Shown: positions 39,663 to 51,034 of the stretch, piece by piece
Position numbering within the stretch: the stretch's first letter is position 1
Layout: the number at the start of each line of letters is the position of its first letter
Origin: Gemmiger sp. An194
GTDB taxonomy: Bacteria; Bacillota; Clostridia; Oscillospirales; Ruminococcaceae
Length of the DNA stretch: 64,000 nucleotides
Assembly (NCBI RefSeq): GCF_002160145.1
Contig: NZ_NFKA01000004.1
Location: 1 to 64,000 of the forward strand
Direction: 5' to 3'
Notes under the pieces: model-generated
Seen by the model: only the letters and a program-made list of their open reading frames with translations
Told to the model about the DNA's origin: nothing
The model's database searches: none
Program-made: the position numbers and the translations under genes

Positions 39663-41339
39663 TCAAGTCTGGCTATGGATTTCCCGTCCGGGAGGGAAGA
39701 TCAGGCGGATGCAGGTACCTTTGCCCGGAGCACTTTCCAGTTCGATGCGGGCGTTGTGATAGGCCGCACTGTGCTTTACGATGGAAAGTCCCAAACCGGT
39801 GCCGCCAATGGCCTTGGAATGGCTCTTGTCCACACGGTAGAACCGTTCAAATACGCGCTCGTGGTCTTCTGCGGGGATGCCAATGCCATCATCCTTTACC
39901 GCAATGGCGGGACCATCCGGTGTGTGCTTTACGCTCACCCATACATGACCGCCTGGCTTGTTGTATTTGATGGCGTTGTCGCACAGGTTGAACAGCATCT
40001 CATCCAGCACCGGAAGCACGCCCTCAATCACCACCGGTTCGCCCTCCACCTGCAGCGTTACCTGCTGTTTTGCAGCGGGATTTTCCAGCTGGATGCGGGT
40101 GTTCTGCGCCAGCTCCAGAAGATCCACCGGAGCGGCAGTATAGGGAATGGAGTTTTCGTCCAGCTGCGACAGCTTGATGATATCACCCACCAGATGAATC
40201 AGCCGCTGGGATTCGTCGTAAATCTTCCCAGCAAAGTGGGGCACATCGTTGGGATCAATCAGGCCGCTTTTCATGATTTCTGCAATGCCGGAGATGGAGG
40301 TCAGCGGTGTTTTCAGCTCGTGGGAAACATTAGCACTGAACTCCCGGCGAAGCGTCTCACGTTCCTGCTTTTCGGTCACATCCAGCAGTACGATCACCGT
40401 ACCGGTAAGCTGGTCCTGCTGGTAGACCGGGTTGGCAAACAGCTGACACATCCGGCCGAACAGAGGAATCAGTGTTTCAGTGTGCTGACCCTCCAGAGCA
40501 TCCCGAATGGCGCTGTTCAGCTCTTCAATGGGGCTATGGGTCATATCCCGGCCCATCAGAGGTGCTTCTGCATGAAGCAGCTGCCCAGCGCTGGTGTTAT
40601 GGGAAAGCACCGTACCGGTGCGGTCCAGCACCAGAAAACCCTCTTTCATATTTTCAGTAATGGAGGCGAAGCGCTCCTGCTGTTCGCCCAGCTCCATCAG
40701 CTGTGCCTTGATCTGCCGGTTCTGATGGTTTAACCGGCGCAGAAGAGGAGTGAGTTCCTCGTAGTCCTCCGGCACCTGAGGGTGCTCCAGATCAATTTCG
40801 TTCAACGGGCGGGTCAGCCGGTGAGATACCTTGTAGGAGATCACTGCCGAAAGCACCGCGCCGAAGGTCAGAATCAAAAGGATGGGCTGAATCAGCAGCA
40901 GGAAAATGCCCATGCTGGAATAATGGGTACAGGCAATGCGCAGCACATCACCGCTGGGCAGCAACAATGCCCGATAGAGTGTCTTTTCCTGCAGAGTGGT
41001 GGAATAACGCACGCTTTCGCCGCTGCCGGTCGCAAGCGCCTGCTTTACCTCTTCCCGGTCTGCGTGATTTTCCAGCGTGGAAGCGTCCAGGGAACTGTCA
41101 TACAAAACCGTACCGTCGGCGTCGATCAAGGTGATCCGACTGCTTCCCGGGTCGATGGTGGAAAGGAAATCTTCCCCATATTGGGATACCCCGCGGGAAA
41201 GATATCCCAGTTCAGTGGTAAGCTCAGTGGCCAACTGCTGCTCAAAATAGGGCATCAGAATGGCGATCAGGATGATCATGCCCACCAGAAGGGTGGAGAG
41301 GGTAACAGTAAGGATGGCGCTGAAAAGCCGTTTTGTCAT
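39663..41339 (-). CDS. PhoR-like sensor histidine kinase
   Basis: 558 residues: transmembrane helices about 8-30 and 143-168 flank an extracytoplasmic domain; HAMP-like linker, a PAS domain (about 222-320, FASITENMKEGFLVLDRTG), then HisKA with His340 in FSANVSHELKTPLTSISG and a full HATPase_c (NLCDNAIKYN, DDGIGIP, GTGLGLSI). The arrangement is that of PhoR. It overlaps the regulator stop by 4 bases. No pst or phoU gene is in the window, so a phosphate signal is only an inference. Confidence 0.92.
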   Translation of the reverse strand: MTKRLFSAILTVTLSTLLVGMIILIAILMPYFEQQLATELTTELGYLSRGVSQYGEDFLSTIDPGSSRITLIDADGTVLYDSSLDASTLENHADREEVKQALATGSGESVRYSTTLQEKTLYRALLLPSGDVLRIACTHYSSMGIFLLLIQPILLILTFGAVLSAVISYKVSHRLTRPLNEIDLEHPQVPEDYEELTPLLRRLNHQNRQIKAQLMELGEQQERFASITENMKEGFLVLDRTGTVLSHNTSAGQLLHAEAPLMGRDMTHSPIEELNSAIRDALEGQHTETLIPLFGRMCQLFANPVYQQDQLTGTVIVLLDVTEKQERETLRREFSANVSHELKTPLTSISGIAEIMKSGLIDPNDVPHFAGKIYDESQRLIHLVGDIIKLSQLDENSIPYTAAPVDLLELAQNTRIQLENPAAKQQVTLQVEGEPVVIEGVLPVLDEMLFNLCDNAIKYNKPGGHVWVSVKHTPDGPAIAVKDDGIGIPAEDHERVFERFYRVDKSHSKAIGGTGLGLSIVKHSAAYHNARIELESAPGKGTCIRLIFPPGREIHSQT

Positions 41340-42013
41340 ACGCCATTCTCCCGAATCCGATATCCGGTCCCGCGCACGGTCTCAATATAGCTGCCGCATT
41401 CGCCCAGCTTCTGGCGCAGAGTCCGGATATGTACGTCCACTGTGCGGCTTTCCGCCTCGAAGGTGTAGCCCCAGATCTGATTGAGCAGCTTTTCCCGGGT
41501 AAAGACGATGCCCGGCTGCTGGATCAGAACACTGAGCAGTTCAAATTCCTTGTGCGTCAGCGAGATTTCTTCTTTGTTCACAAGCACCTGATGGCGGGCA
41601 GGGAAGAGCTGAATTTCACCCACTTGATACTCGTCCGGAGCGGTCTGAGGCTTGGCACGGCGCAGCAGAGCGTTCACCCGGGCCACCAGCTCCATCATGC
41701 CGAAAGGCTTCGGAATATAGTCGTCGGCACCGCTGTCCAGGCCGGTCACCCGGTCGTACTCACTGCCCTTGGCCGTGAGCATAATCACCGGCAGTTGGCT
41801 TGTGGTGGAGTTGGCTCGCAGACGCTTCAGAATATGAATGCCATCCTCTTCCGGCAGCATGATATCCAGCAACAGCAGATCCGGCATCTGTTTTTCCATC
41901 TCGGCCCAGAACAGCGAGGGCAGGTCAAAGCCCTTCGCTTCGTAGCCGGAACGATTCAGGGTATAGGTAACCAGCTCTCGGATGCTGTTGTCGTCTTCCA
42001 GAATATAAATCAT
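41336..42013 (-). CDS. PhoB-like response regulator
   Basis: 225 residues from MIYILEDDNSIRELV, the normal start of the receiver domain (AGGAGG upstream of ATG 42013). Phospho-acceptor Asp50 is in LLLLDIMLPEEDG. The winged-helix output domain includes LTHKEFELLSVLIQQPGIVFTREKLLNQIWGY and VDVHIRTLRQKLGECGSYIETVRGTGYRI. It pairs with the PhoR-like kinase. Confidence 0.93.
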   Translation of the reverse strand: MIYILEDDNSIRELVTYTLNRSGYEAKGFDLPSLFWAEMEKQMPDLLLLDIMLPEEDGIHILKRLRANSTTSQLPVIMLTAKGSEYDRVTGLDSGADDYIPKPFGMMELVARVNALLRRAKPQTAPDEYQVGEIQLFPARHQVLVNKEEISLTHKEFELLSVLIQQPGIVFTREKLLNQIWGYTFEAESRTVDVHIRTLRQKLGECGSYIETVRGTGYRIRENGV

Positions 42014-42151
42014 AGGTTTCAAGGCCTCCTCAAAATCGTTGCTCATTTTAAGTATAAAACATCTGAAAGCGCTTTTCACTAGTTCAATGTAAAAACTACG
42101 TAAAAACGGAGGGGCGTTTTGCCCCTCCGCTCATAAGATGATACAGCTTTG

Positions 42152-43309
42152 TCAGTTGGTAATGTTCAGGCAGCTCAGGAAGGTGCTTTCCTTGAAGGAC
42201 TGGAAGTTGAACAGCAGCAGTACCTCATCGTAGCCTTCCTGCTGGGCAAAGTCCGCCACACTCAGGCCAAAACCACGGGGATCAATTACGCCGATGCGGG
42301 CATAATTTGCAGTCAGATAGGGAATGAAACTGTTGGCGTAGCTGTCCTTCACCACCAGAATGCTGCCTTCACCGTCGCCTTCAATGGTGGAGTAGCCGTT
42401 GTTGCCATACAGGAACATGGCATACTTGTCGTCTGTCTCCAGCTTGGACTTATCATACATGGTGGCGGTGAAATTTTCGGTCAGCTCAAAGGTGGGAGAA
42501 ACATTCCATACAGTCATGGCGTTGGGCAGGTCCCGATACGCGATGGTATCCGGTTTGCTCTTCCAGTACAGCGCCTTGGAATAGGTGGTGCCATAGAAGC
42601 CGGGCACGGTGGTGTAGTCGCTCTCGCTTACCTCCATGGGGGTAAGACTACGCATCTGACAGAACTGCTGATAGGCAAGATAGGCGCCGTAGCTGGTCCA
42701 GTGATGGTCGGTGTCGTAATACAGCTGCACATCGTCCTTGGCCGCGGTAAAAGGCTCCCGCAGATCCAGACTGTTGGCCTCGCCCACGGTGGAGAAGATT
42801 GTATCCAAGCGGGCGTTTTCGTCCAGCATGGGGGTGTTGGCAGGCAGCTCCTCAGCGTTGATTACACTGGAGGAAGGAGCCAGCAGGAACGTGACCTGAC
42901 CGGGGAATTTTTCAATAAACTGCTGCACCAGAGTGGTGTTCTTCTGCAGCAGCTTTTCTTCGGTGGGGGTCAGAGCGAACATCTTGGTAAACAGCGCGTC
43001 GTTTTTGCCGATCATCGCGCCGCCAATCTCTTCCTTCTGGAACAGCAGGCTTTCGCACAGGCTCTGAGCCTTCAGCCAGCTGTCGCGCACGATCACCTGA
43101 TCCTTGGTGTACTCACCGTATTTGGCGGTCCATTCATTTTTCACCAGGCTGGAGAAGCTGAAGTCAGGGAATTGAGCAAGCGGCCGACGCTCCAGCTCGG
43201 ATTCCGCACGCTTGGGCCAGAGCCCGTCAGCAATCATAAAGCAGAAAATAAACAGGAAAAACAGCACCAGCAGGGGATACTGCTTCAACTCTTTCAATTT
43301 TTCTTTCAT
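42152..43309 (-). CDS. DHHW family surface protein, AlgX/AlgJ-like O-acetylation partner
   Basis: 385 residues from MKEKLKELKQYPLLVLFFLFIFCFMI (GAGGGG before ATG 43309), with one N-terminal anchor. The DHHW motif DTDHHWTSYGAYLAY is the AlgJ/AlgX-type SGNH signature (Asp-His pair), and LLAPSSSVIN plus VKDSYANSFIPYL supply the serine regions. It sits directly downstream of an MBOAT acyltransferase gene (gap 13 bases). The pair should move acetyl groups across the membrane and place them on a surface polysaccharide. Confidence 0.88.
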   Translation of the reverse strand: MKEKLKELKQYPLLVLFFLFIFCFMIADGLWPKRAESELERRPLAQFPDFSFSSLVKNEWTAKYGEYTKDQVIVRDSWLKAQSLCESLLFQKEEIGGAMIGKNDALFTKMFALTPTEEKLLQKNTTLVQQFIEKFPGQVTFLLAPSSSVINAEELPANTPMLDENARLDTIFSTVGEANSLDLREPFTAAKDDVQLYYDTDHHWTSYGAYLAYQQFCQMRSLTPMEVSESDYTTVPGFYGTTYSKALYWKSKPDTIAYRDLPNAMTVWNVSPTFELTENFTATMYDKSKLETDDKYAMFLYGNNGYSTIEGDGEGSILVVKDSYANSFIPYLTANYARIGVIDPRGFGLSVADFAQQEGYDEVLLLFNFQSFKESTFLSCLNITN

Positions 43310-43322
43310 GCGATCCCCTCCC

Positions 43323-44750
43323 TTAGAAACGGAAATACAGGAACGGGCTGTTGGTGGATGCCACAATATAGGCGATACACATCAGCAGCAGGGCGAATAC
43401 TACAACGATCTTGAGTACAGTATGCTTTTTCAGCCAGTCGTAGATGCGCAGGGGCACCGGAGTGCAGCAAATGATCGCCACCACCAGCAGCACGCCGTAG
43501 TTGCGCAGGAAATACAGGCAGGAAACACCGCCGGAGGGAATGAACAGCTTCTGCATCAGCAGAGCCAGGCCCACGCCGTCCTCGTTACCCACGAACAGCG
43601 CCCAGCCCACAGCCACCAGCAGCAAGGTATAAATGTGAGGCCAGATACGCCCGGTCTGGAGCTTTTTCAAAAGGAAGATTTTCTCGATGGCCAGCAGAAT
43701 GAAATAATAAATGCCCCAGAAAATAAAGTTCCAGTCCGCACCATGCCAAATGCCGGTCAGGGTCCAGACCACGAACATGTTGAAGATCTGGCGCTTCAGG
43801 CCCCGGCGGTTGCCGCCCAGGGGGATGTACACATATTCCCGGAACCAGCCGGACAGCGTCATATGCCAGCGCCGCCAGAAATCGGTGATGCTGCGGGCGA
43901 TGTAGGGCATGTTAAAGTTCATGGGGAAATCGAAGCCCAGCATCTTGCCCATACCGATGCCCATCAGCGAGTAGCCGGAGAAGTCAAAATACAGCTGCAG
44001 GGAATAGGCCAGCAGACCCAGCCAGACCAGCGGGGTGCTCGCATTCGCCAAACCCACACCAGCCGAGGTAAGAACATGCTGATCGTTGTAGGTGCCGATG
44101 ATATCATACCACAGCTTGCTTACGGTATCCGCAATCAGGACCTTTTTCGCCAGGCCGAATACAAACAGGCAGATGCCCTCTTCGATCTGCTTGAGGCGGT
44201 AGCGGTCCTTGTACACGTGAAGCTGCGCGGCCACATCCCGGTATTTCACGATGGGACCGGCAATCAGCTGGGGGAACATAACCACATATGCACCGAAATC
44301 AATGATGTTGTGCTCAGCCTGCACATCCCGACGGTATACGTCGATGGAGTAGCTCATGGTCTGGAAGGTATAGAAGCTGATGCCCAGGGGCAGCACGGTG
44401 GCTGCTTCCACCATGCCGATGGAAAGCCCGGTAACCGCATTGATGGTGCTGATGATGAAGTTGGTGTATTTGAAAAACACCAGCATGGACAGGCTGCCCA
44501 CAATGGAAATAATCAGAAAGACCCGGCGCATCTTGTCTGAATGATCGAATCGTTCAATTGCAAGGCCGGAGAAGTAGTTGATGAGGATCAGCACGACCAT
44601 CACCGGGAAGAAGCGTACCTCGCCCCAGGAATAGAACACCAGGCTGCAAACAAACAGAGCCAGGTTTTTCAGCTTGTAGGGGGCAATGTAGTACAGCGCC
44701 AGTGTGATCGGCAGAAAGCGGAATAAAAACAGAATGGTACTGAACAGCAA
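43323..44750 (-). CDS. MBOAT family O-acyltransferase, AlgI-like
   Basis: 475 residues, about 10-12 transmembrane helices. Hallmarks are PQLIAGPIVKYRDVA, SYSLMGIGMGKMLGFDFPMNFNMPY, SITDFWRRWHMTLSGWFREYVYIPLGG and the catalytic His in GIWHGADWNFIFWG. Start is TTG 44750, with AAGGAG 10 bases upstream and the family-typical MLFSTILFLFRFLP beginning; no in-frame ATG is available. Acts with the DHHW protein in polysaccharide O-acetylation. Confidence 0.92.
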   Translation of the reverse strand: MLFSTILFLFRFLPITLALYYIAPYKLKNLALFVCSLVFYSWGEVRFFPVMVVLILINYFSGLAIERFDHSDKMRRVFLIISIVGSLSMLVFFKYTNFIISTINAVTGLSIGMVEAATVLPLGISFYTFQTMSYSIDVYRRDVQAEHNIIDFGAYVVMFPQLIAGPIVKYRDVAAQLHVYKDRYRLKQIEEGICLFVFGLAKKVLIADTVSKLWYDIIGTYNDQHVLTSAGVGLANASTPLVWLGLLAYSLQLYFDFSGYSLMGIGMGKMLGFDFPMNFNMPYIARSITDFWRRWHMTLSGWFREYVYIPLGGNRRGLKRQIFNMFVVWTLTGIWHGADWNFIFWGIYYFILLAIEKIFLLKKLQTGRIWPHIYTLLLVAVGWALFVGNEDGVGLALLMQKLFIPSGGVSCLYFLRNYGVLLVVAIICCTPVPLRIYDWLKKHTVLKIVVVFALLLMCIAYIVASTNSPFLYFRF

Positions 44751-44768
44751 GCTTGCGACACTCCTTTA

Positions 44769-44809
44769 CAAAAAAGGCCGGTACCGCCGTCTGGTGGTAC
44801 CGGCCAAAA
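44769..44809 (-). terminator. Terminator/attenuator between the lipoprotein and MBOAT genes
   Basis: On the minus strand GGCCGGTACC pairs with GGTACCGGCC and is followed by a T-run (plus-strand A-run 44769-44775). Only 19 bases separate it from the TTG start, so MBOAT expression probably depends on read-through. Confidence 0.75.
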
Positions 44810-44828
44810 GCATTGTCTTGGTGGGGGA

Positions 44829-45314
44829 TTATTTCAGTGCTTCATCCAGAGCGGTGTCGATGGCACTGTAATCTGCACCGTTGGTGTTGGCAACCACCAT
44901 CACAACGTAGTCGCCCTGCTGAACGATACGGGCATCCTTGGCAGCGGCTTCCTTATCGGCAAACTCTGCATACAGGCCGCCGGTGGAGATGCTGGTCTTG
45001 TAGGCTTCCATATCGCTCTTGACCGCGTCGCCCTTGCCTTCCACAGCCTTCACGGCAACAATCAGAGCGCTGTCGGCCTGATCGTTGGAAACCTTGCCGG
45101 CGTATTCTTCGATGTCATTCTTGTCAAGCATCATGTCCAGAGTAATGAAGTTGTCGTCCACATCGCGGGGATTGGCAACGGGGTTTGCGCTCTCCACGGC
45201 GGTAACGATGTCGTTCAGGTTATATGCTTTGCTGCTGCTTTCCTGGCCGCCACAGCCGACCAGCCCAAGAGCGAAAACAGCGGCAGACAGAGCAATCGCG
45301 ATGAGTTTTTTCAT
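44829..45314 (-). CDS. DUF4358 family lipoprotein
   Basis: 161 residues with a lipoprotein signal MKKLIAIALSAAVFALGLVGCGG; Cys21 would be lipidated. The mature part has the DUF4358 blocks NLNDIVTAVE, FITLDMMLDKNDIEEYAG and YVVMVVAN. DUF4358 genes are often seen beside MBOAT-DHHW pairs, as here, but their role is unknown. AAGGAAGAAG precedes ATG 45314. Confidence 0.88.
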   Translation of the reverse strand: MKKLIAIALSAAVFALGLVGCGGQESSSKAYNLNDIVTAVESANPVANPRDVDDNFITLDMMLDKNDIEEYAGKVSNDQADSALIVAVKAVEGKGDAVKSDMEAYKTSISTGGLYAEFADKEAAAKDARIVQQGDYVVMVVANTNGADYSAIDTALDEALK

Positions 45315-45350
45315 AGATTCTTCTTCCTTTCCTGGAAAGTTATGTAATTG

Positions 45351-45379
45351 ATTTTATACTATATCAAATGGAAATGCAA
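45351..45379 (-). promoter_or_regulatory. Promoter of the DUF4358-MBOAT-DHHW genes
   Basis: On the minus strand TTGCAT (45374-45379) is separated by 17 bases from TAAAAT (45351-45356), about 37 bases before the lipoprotein start. Confidence 0.72.
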
Positions 45380-45442
45380 GCTGTACCGGTAGCATTGACA
45401 GAAAATTTACACTTTATTCACCGGAGCCATAAGCGGATGCGC

Positions 45443-45471
45443 TTGACAGAACCGCCCGGGCATTTTACAAT
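45443..45471 (+). promoter_or_regulatory. Promoter of the Gx transporter gene
   Basis: TTGACA (45443-45448) is separated by 17 bases from TACAAT (45466-45471), about 58 bases before ATG 45529. Confidence 0.78.
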
Positions 45472-45528
45472 CAAACTGGATTGTTATCGCCTCAAACAGG
45501 CACTATATTATAAGGAGAGTTTGAATTC

Positions 45529-46059
45529 ATGCGTTTTTCGCAAAACAAAACAAGACAGATTGCGCTGTCCGGCCTTCTGTTCGCTTTGGCGATGGCGCTT
45601 TCCTTTGCGGAATCCGCCATTGCACCCATGCTGGGCCTTATGCCCGGTGTAAAGATCGGTCTGGCCAACATCGTGGTTATGTATGCGCTGTTTTTCATGG
45701 GGGCAAAGCAGGCACTGAGCCTGGCGCTGCTGAAGTCCTTCTTTGTCATGCTTACCCGCGGCGTGGTGGCCGGGTTTTTGTCACTGTGCGGGGGATTGCT
45801 GTCTCTGCTGGTCATGTGGGTGCTGTTCCGTTTGTTCGGCAAGCACATCACCTATTTTATTCTTTCGGTCTGCGGAGCTCTGGCCCACAACATCGGGCAG
45901 CTCATCGGTGCCAGCATTGTGCTCAGCAGCACATTGGCCCTGACCTACGCCCCGGTGCTCATCGTTTCCGGCCTTGCCATGGGGCTTGTGACCAGCTCCA
46001 GTCTGTCCGCTTTGCTGCCTGCACTGGGCCGGATGGGCTTTAATATTAAGAAATTGTAA
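45529..46059 (+). CDS. Gx transporter family membrane protein
   Basis: 176 residues with five or six hydrophobic segments. The N-terminal LSGLLFALAMALSFAESAIAPMLGLMPGVKIGLANIVVMYALF and the GGLLSLLVMW / AHNIGQLIGA blocks fit the Gx transporter (HepI-like) family, S-component-like proteins. Family annotations as heptaprenyl diphosphate synthase component I are historical. The usual FMN-binding partner gene is not adjacent. AAGGAGAG precedes ATG 45529. Confidence 0.82.
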   Translation: MRFSQNKTRQIALSGLLFALAMALSFAESAIAPMLGLMPGVKIGLANIVVMYALFFMGAKQALSLALLKSFFVMLTRGVVAGFLSLCGGLLSLLVMWVLFRLFGKHITYFILSVCGALAHNIGQLIGASIVLSSTLALTYAPVLIVSGLAMGLVTSSSLSALLPALGRMGFNIKKL

Positions 46060-46087
46060 TTTTTTCAAAATAATCTGAAAATAGTGC

Positions 46088-46116
46088 TTGACGAAACTAT
46101 ACTTTGATGCTATACT
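46088..46116 (+). promoter_or_regulatory. Promoter of the rubrerythrin gene
   Basis: TTGACG (46088-46093) is separated by 17 bases from TATACT (46111-46116). An untranslated leader of about 75 bases follows. Confidence 0.82.
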
Positions 46117-46200
46117 TTAGCTATAACAAAGAACGGTTCCTATTTACGAGCCGCTTCTGAGTCAATGAGCTGAAATTTAAAATATTGGAGGATGAATACT

Positions 46201-46740
46201 ATGTCCAAGTTTGTTTGCACCGTATGTGGTTACATCGCCGAGGGCGCTGCTCCCGATTTCTGCCCCGTTTGCAAGGCTCCCAAGGATAAGTTCGTTGAGA
46301 AGACCGAGAACACCTACGTGACCGAGCACGTGGTTGGCATCGCCAAGGAGGGCGTTCCCGAGGAGATCATCGAGGGCCTGCGCATGAACTTCAACGGTGA
46401 GTGCAGCGAGGTTGGCATGTACCTGGCTATGAGCCGCGTTGCTGATCGTGAGGGCTACCCCGAGATCGCTGAGGCCTGGAAGCGCTACGCTTTCGAAGAG
46501 GCTGAGCATGCTGCCAAGTTCGCCGAGCTGCTGGGCGAGGTTCTGACCGACAGCACCCAGAAGAACCTGCAGATGCGTGTTGACGCCGAGTGCGGCGCTT
46601 GCTCCGGCAAGATGGACCTGGCCAAGAAGGCTAAGGAGCTGGGCCTGGATGCTATCCACGACACCGTTCACGAGATGGCTAAGGACGAGGCTCGTCACGG
46701 CCGCGGCATGCAGGGCCTGCTGAACCGTTACTTCAAGTAA
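46201..46740 (+). CDS. Reverse-type rubrerythrin
   Basis: 179 residues from [18 protein letters not shown] 46201 is placed 9 bases after GGAGG; the upstream ATG 46192 touches that site. The rubredoxin domain is N-terminal (CTVCGY and CPVCKAP), opposite to classical rubrerythrin, followed by the diiron four-helix domain ([46 protein letters not shown]). Such proteins reduce hydrogen peroxide and oxygen in clostridia. GCT/GTT-rich codon use, a strong promoter and terminator suggest high expression. Confidence 0.93.
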   Translation: MSKFVCTVCGYIAEGAAPDFCPVCKAPKDKFVEKTENTYVTEHVVGIAKEGVPEEIIEGLRMNFNGECSEVGMYLAMSRVADREGYPEIAEAWKRYAFEEAEHAAKFAELLGEVLTDSTQKNLQMRVDAECGACSGKMDLAKKAKELGLDAIHDTVHEMAKDEARHGRGMQGLLNRYFK

Positions 46741-46768
46741 TTGGTTCCCGGTTACTGACCGAATACAC

Positions 46769-46805
46769 AAAGGAGCGTGCAGCTTGTGCTGTACGCTCCT
46801 TTTTC
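46769..46805. terminator. Bidirectional terminator
   Basis: AAAGGAGCGTGCAGC pairs with GCTGTACGCTCCTTTTT around TTGT. It ends the rubrerythrin gene and the convergent DUF421 gene. Confidence 0.9.
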
Positions 46806-47517
46806 ATTCAAACCAATCCCGTTCCGGGCGGCACTGTCTGGGATAGAGCGTCAGTTGCCCCTGCGGGCCGTACATGGCCAGAAATATTTCTTTCGAGCTT
46901 TTGTAGCCGCGGGCCGTCAGCTGCTCCTGCAGCCAGGCGGAATTGTGCCCGATGGCTTCCAGGTTATCCATAAGAGGAGAACCGTCCAGAACCAGCGCGC
47001 ACCAAAGCCCTTCCGGCTGCGGAGAAAGCTGAAGATCCGACGGCGTGGCTGGACGAAATTGTGAGGAGGGAAGGAAGCTGATCTGCCCGTTGGTTTCCAG
47101 AACGGCGGATTCCAGCTGGTTCAGGTCAAAATAACCGGCCACTCGGCATTGGCTCAAAAACTCGTTCAGATCCAGTCGGGCACGCAGCAGGTTTTTGGGA
47201 TAAAGCCTCCCGTTTTGATAAAGCACCACCGGACGTCCATTGAAAAAGCGACGCAGGGCGATGGATTTGCAGGTGAACCAATCAATGCACAGAGCAGCAA
47301 TTCCGTAAACCACCGTGGCGGTTAGCGGCTGCCACCAGGCCTCCAGATCGGTGGCCAGCTCCGCGGCAATGGACCCGATGGTGATGCTGGTTACGTAATC
47401 AAACAGACTCATCTGGCCAATCTGACGCTGCCCCACCAGCTTGCACAGGCCAAACAAGACTACGATGGAAACCAGGCTTGTGATGGCGATTTTTCCAACT
47501 TCGCTATAAATCTGCAT
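46804..47517 (-). CDS. DUF421 (YetF-like) membrane protein
   Basis: 237 residues from MQIYSEVGKIAITSLVSIVVLFGLCKLVGQRQIGQMSLFDYVTSITIGSIAAE, the YetF/YcaP signature, with three N-terminal helices and a cytosolic alpha/beta domain (PVVLYQNGRLYPKNLLRARLDLNEFLSQCR). Function unknown; relatives are spore- or stress-associated. AAAGG precedes ATG 47517. Confidence 0.9.
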   Translation of the reverse strand: MQIYSEVGKIAITSLVSIVVLFGLCKLVGQRQIGQMSLFDYVTSITIGSIAAELATDLEAWWQPLTATVVYGIAALCIDWFTCKSIALRRFFNGRPVVLYQNGRLYPKNLLRARLDLNEFLSQCRVAGYFDLNQLESAVLETNGQISFLPSSQFRPATPSDLQLSPQPEGLWCALVLDGSPLMDNLEAIGHNSAWLQEQLTARGYKSSKEIFLAMYGPQGQLTLYPRQCRPERDWFE

Positions 47518-47607
47518 AATATCCGGCCTTTCTTGCGGCAAGGCGGCCGCGGTATCCTGTTGTAAGGATGAACAAATCCTCCGTGATTTATTCATGAAAA
47601 GCAAGGC

Positions 47608-47636
47608 TTGGCGAATCTGGCTGAATTATGTATAAT
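47608..47636 (+). promoter_or_regulatory. Promoter of the lipid kinase gene
   Basis: TTGGCG (47608-47613) is separated by 17 bases from TATAAT (47631-47636), about 50 bases before the start codon. Confidence 0.78.
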
Positions 47637-47688
47637 GGGTCCATCATATCAAAGTGCGCGGCAGCGCGCTGACAGGAGGGCATAGCCG

Positions 47689-48657
47689 TTGCGGCATGTT
47701 TTTATTGTAAATCCCGTTTCCGGCAAAGCGGACGCCAGCGGAGTGCTGGTTCCCAAGATCATTCAGGCGGCAGCCCGGCAAGGAGTGGCGTACGAGATCC
47801 TTCTGACTGAGCGGCCTGGTCATGGAGTGGAGCTGGCACGGCAGCAGGCAGAATCAGGGGAGTCTGTTCGTCTGTATGCTTGCGGAGGCGATGGGACTCT
47901 AAATGAGGTACTGCGGGGTGCTTACGGTTATAAAAATGCCCTGGTGGCTTGCGTTCCCTGCGGCAGCGGCAACGACTTTGTGCGCAATTTCGGGGGCAGC
48001 GCGCCGTTTCTGGATCTGGAAAACCTGATTCAGGGCGAAGCGGTCACCATGGATCTGATCGAGACTGATCAGGGTCTGGCAGCCGCCATCTGCTCTGCCG
48101 GTCTGGACGCCCAGGTTGCCTACGGAATCCCGAAGTTCCGACGGATTCCTCTGTGCGGTGGCTCCATGGCTTATAAACTCTCCATATTGCAGGCGGTCAG
48201 CGGGCATCTGGGTCACCGGCTGCGGATCTGCGCGGATGACGAAACCATTACCGGCGACTTCTTGATGCTGGCTCTCTGCAACGGCTCCACCTATGGAGGC
48301 GGCTTTTGGGCTGCGCCGCAGGCCTGCATGAACGATGGCCTGCTGGACCTGGTTCTGGTGCGAAAGATCGGTCGGCTGCAGATTGCCCGCCTGATCGGCG
48401 ACTACCAGAAAGGCCTGCACATGCAGGGTGACCAGGTCGCTCCAGCCTACCGCGATATTATACTGGCAAGAAAAGTGCACCGCTTGCAGTTGGACACCCT
48501 GGATGGCAATCCCATCGTCGTGACAAGAGACGGGGAATGTGCCCCGTATACCAGCCTGCAGGCCCATGTGCTGCCTGCCGCGGTGCAAATCGTGTTGCCG
48601 CGTTCCGTACTGAATGCGGAGCTGCCCGCGCTGCGCAGAGATGCTGCCCATAATTAA
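47689..48657 (+). CDS. Diacylglycerol kinase catalytic-domain lipid kinase (YegS/DagK-like)
   Basis: 322 residues starting at TTG 47689 (RHVFIVNPVSGKADASG, with GGAGGG upstream). The nucleotide-binding GGDGTLNEVLRG motif and PCGSGNDFVRNFG are diagnostic. The C-terminal half holds LALCNGSTYGGGFWAAPQACMNDGLLDLVLV. The enzyme phosphorylates diacylglycerol or a related lipid. Confidence 0.93.
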   Translation: MRHVFIVNPVSGKADASGVLVPKIIQAAARQGVAYEILLTERPGHGVELARQQAESGESVRLYACGGDGTLNEVLRGAYGYKNALVACVPCGSGNDFVRNFGGSAPFLDLENLIQGEAVTMDLIETDQGLAAAICSAGLDAQVAYGIPKFRRIPLCGGSMAYKLSILQAVSGHLGHRLRICADDETITGDFLMLALCNGSTYGGGFWAAPQACMNDGLLDLVLVRKIGRLQIARLIGDYQKGLHMQGDQVAPAYRDIILARKVHRLQLDTLDGNPIVVTRDGECAPYTSLQAHVLPAAVQIVLPRSVLNAELPALRRDAAHN

Positions 48658-48660
48658 ATG

Positions 48661-48708
48661 AAAAAGGCAGTGGGAAGGAATCAGAGGATTTCGGCCCGCT
48701 GCCTTTTC
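48661..48708 (+). terminator. Terminator of the lipid kinase gene
   Basis: AAAAAGGCAG (48661-48670) pairs with CTGCCTTTT (48699-48707). The gap 48709-48865 holds nothing I can identify apart from AT-rich DNA before the groES promoter. Confidence 0.75.
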
Positions 48709-48865
48709 TTTGTGCGGAACAAAAAGCAAAACCAATCAGCAAAGCAGATGTCGATATTGCTAACAAAGAAAAGGAAGTGTGCCGAAAAAGCTTGCAGAAC
48801 GCAGAACAAAGAGATCAAGTAGGTAAAATCATGGTTTGTTCACAAAAATTTTTTTATTTATCCAC

Positions 48866-48894
48866 TTGATTTTTCCGGGAAGAGCGACTAAAAT
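48866..48894 (+). promoter_or_regulatory. Vegetative promoter of groES-groEL
   Basis: TTGATT (48866-48871) is separated by 17 bases from TAAAAT (48889-48894); the start point falls on the CIRCE element. Confidence 0.85.
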
Positions 48895-48899
48895 ATACA

Positions 48900-49264
<365 letters not shown>

Positions 49265-49290
49265 TTTCCATCATCCGTTTTCAAAACTGA

Positions 49291-51004
<1,714 letters not shown>

Positions 51005-51034
51005 GCCATACCATAACCCCATAACCCAAACAGC

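Noticed and set aside
45395-45425. Second TTGACA upstream of the Gx transporter gene
   Set aside because: No -10 hexamer lies 16-18 bases downstream; the TTGACA at 45443 pairs with TACAAT instead.
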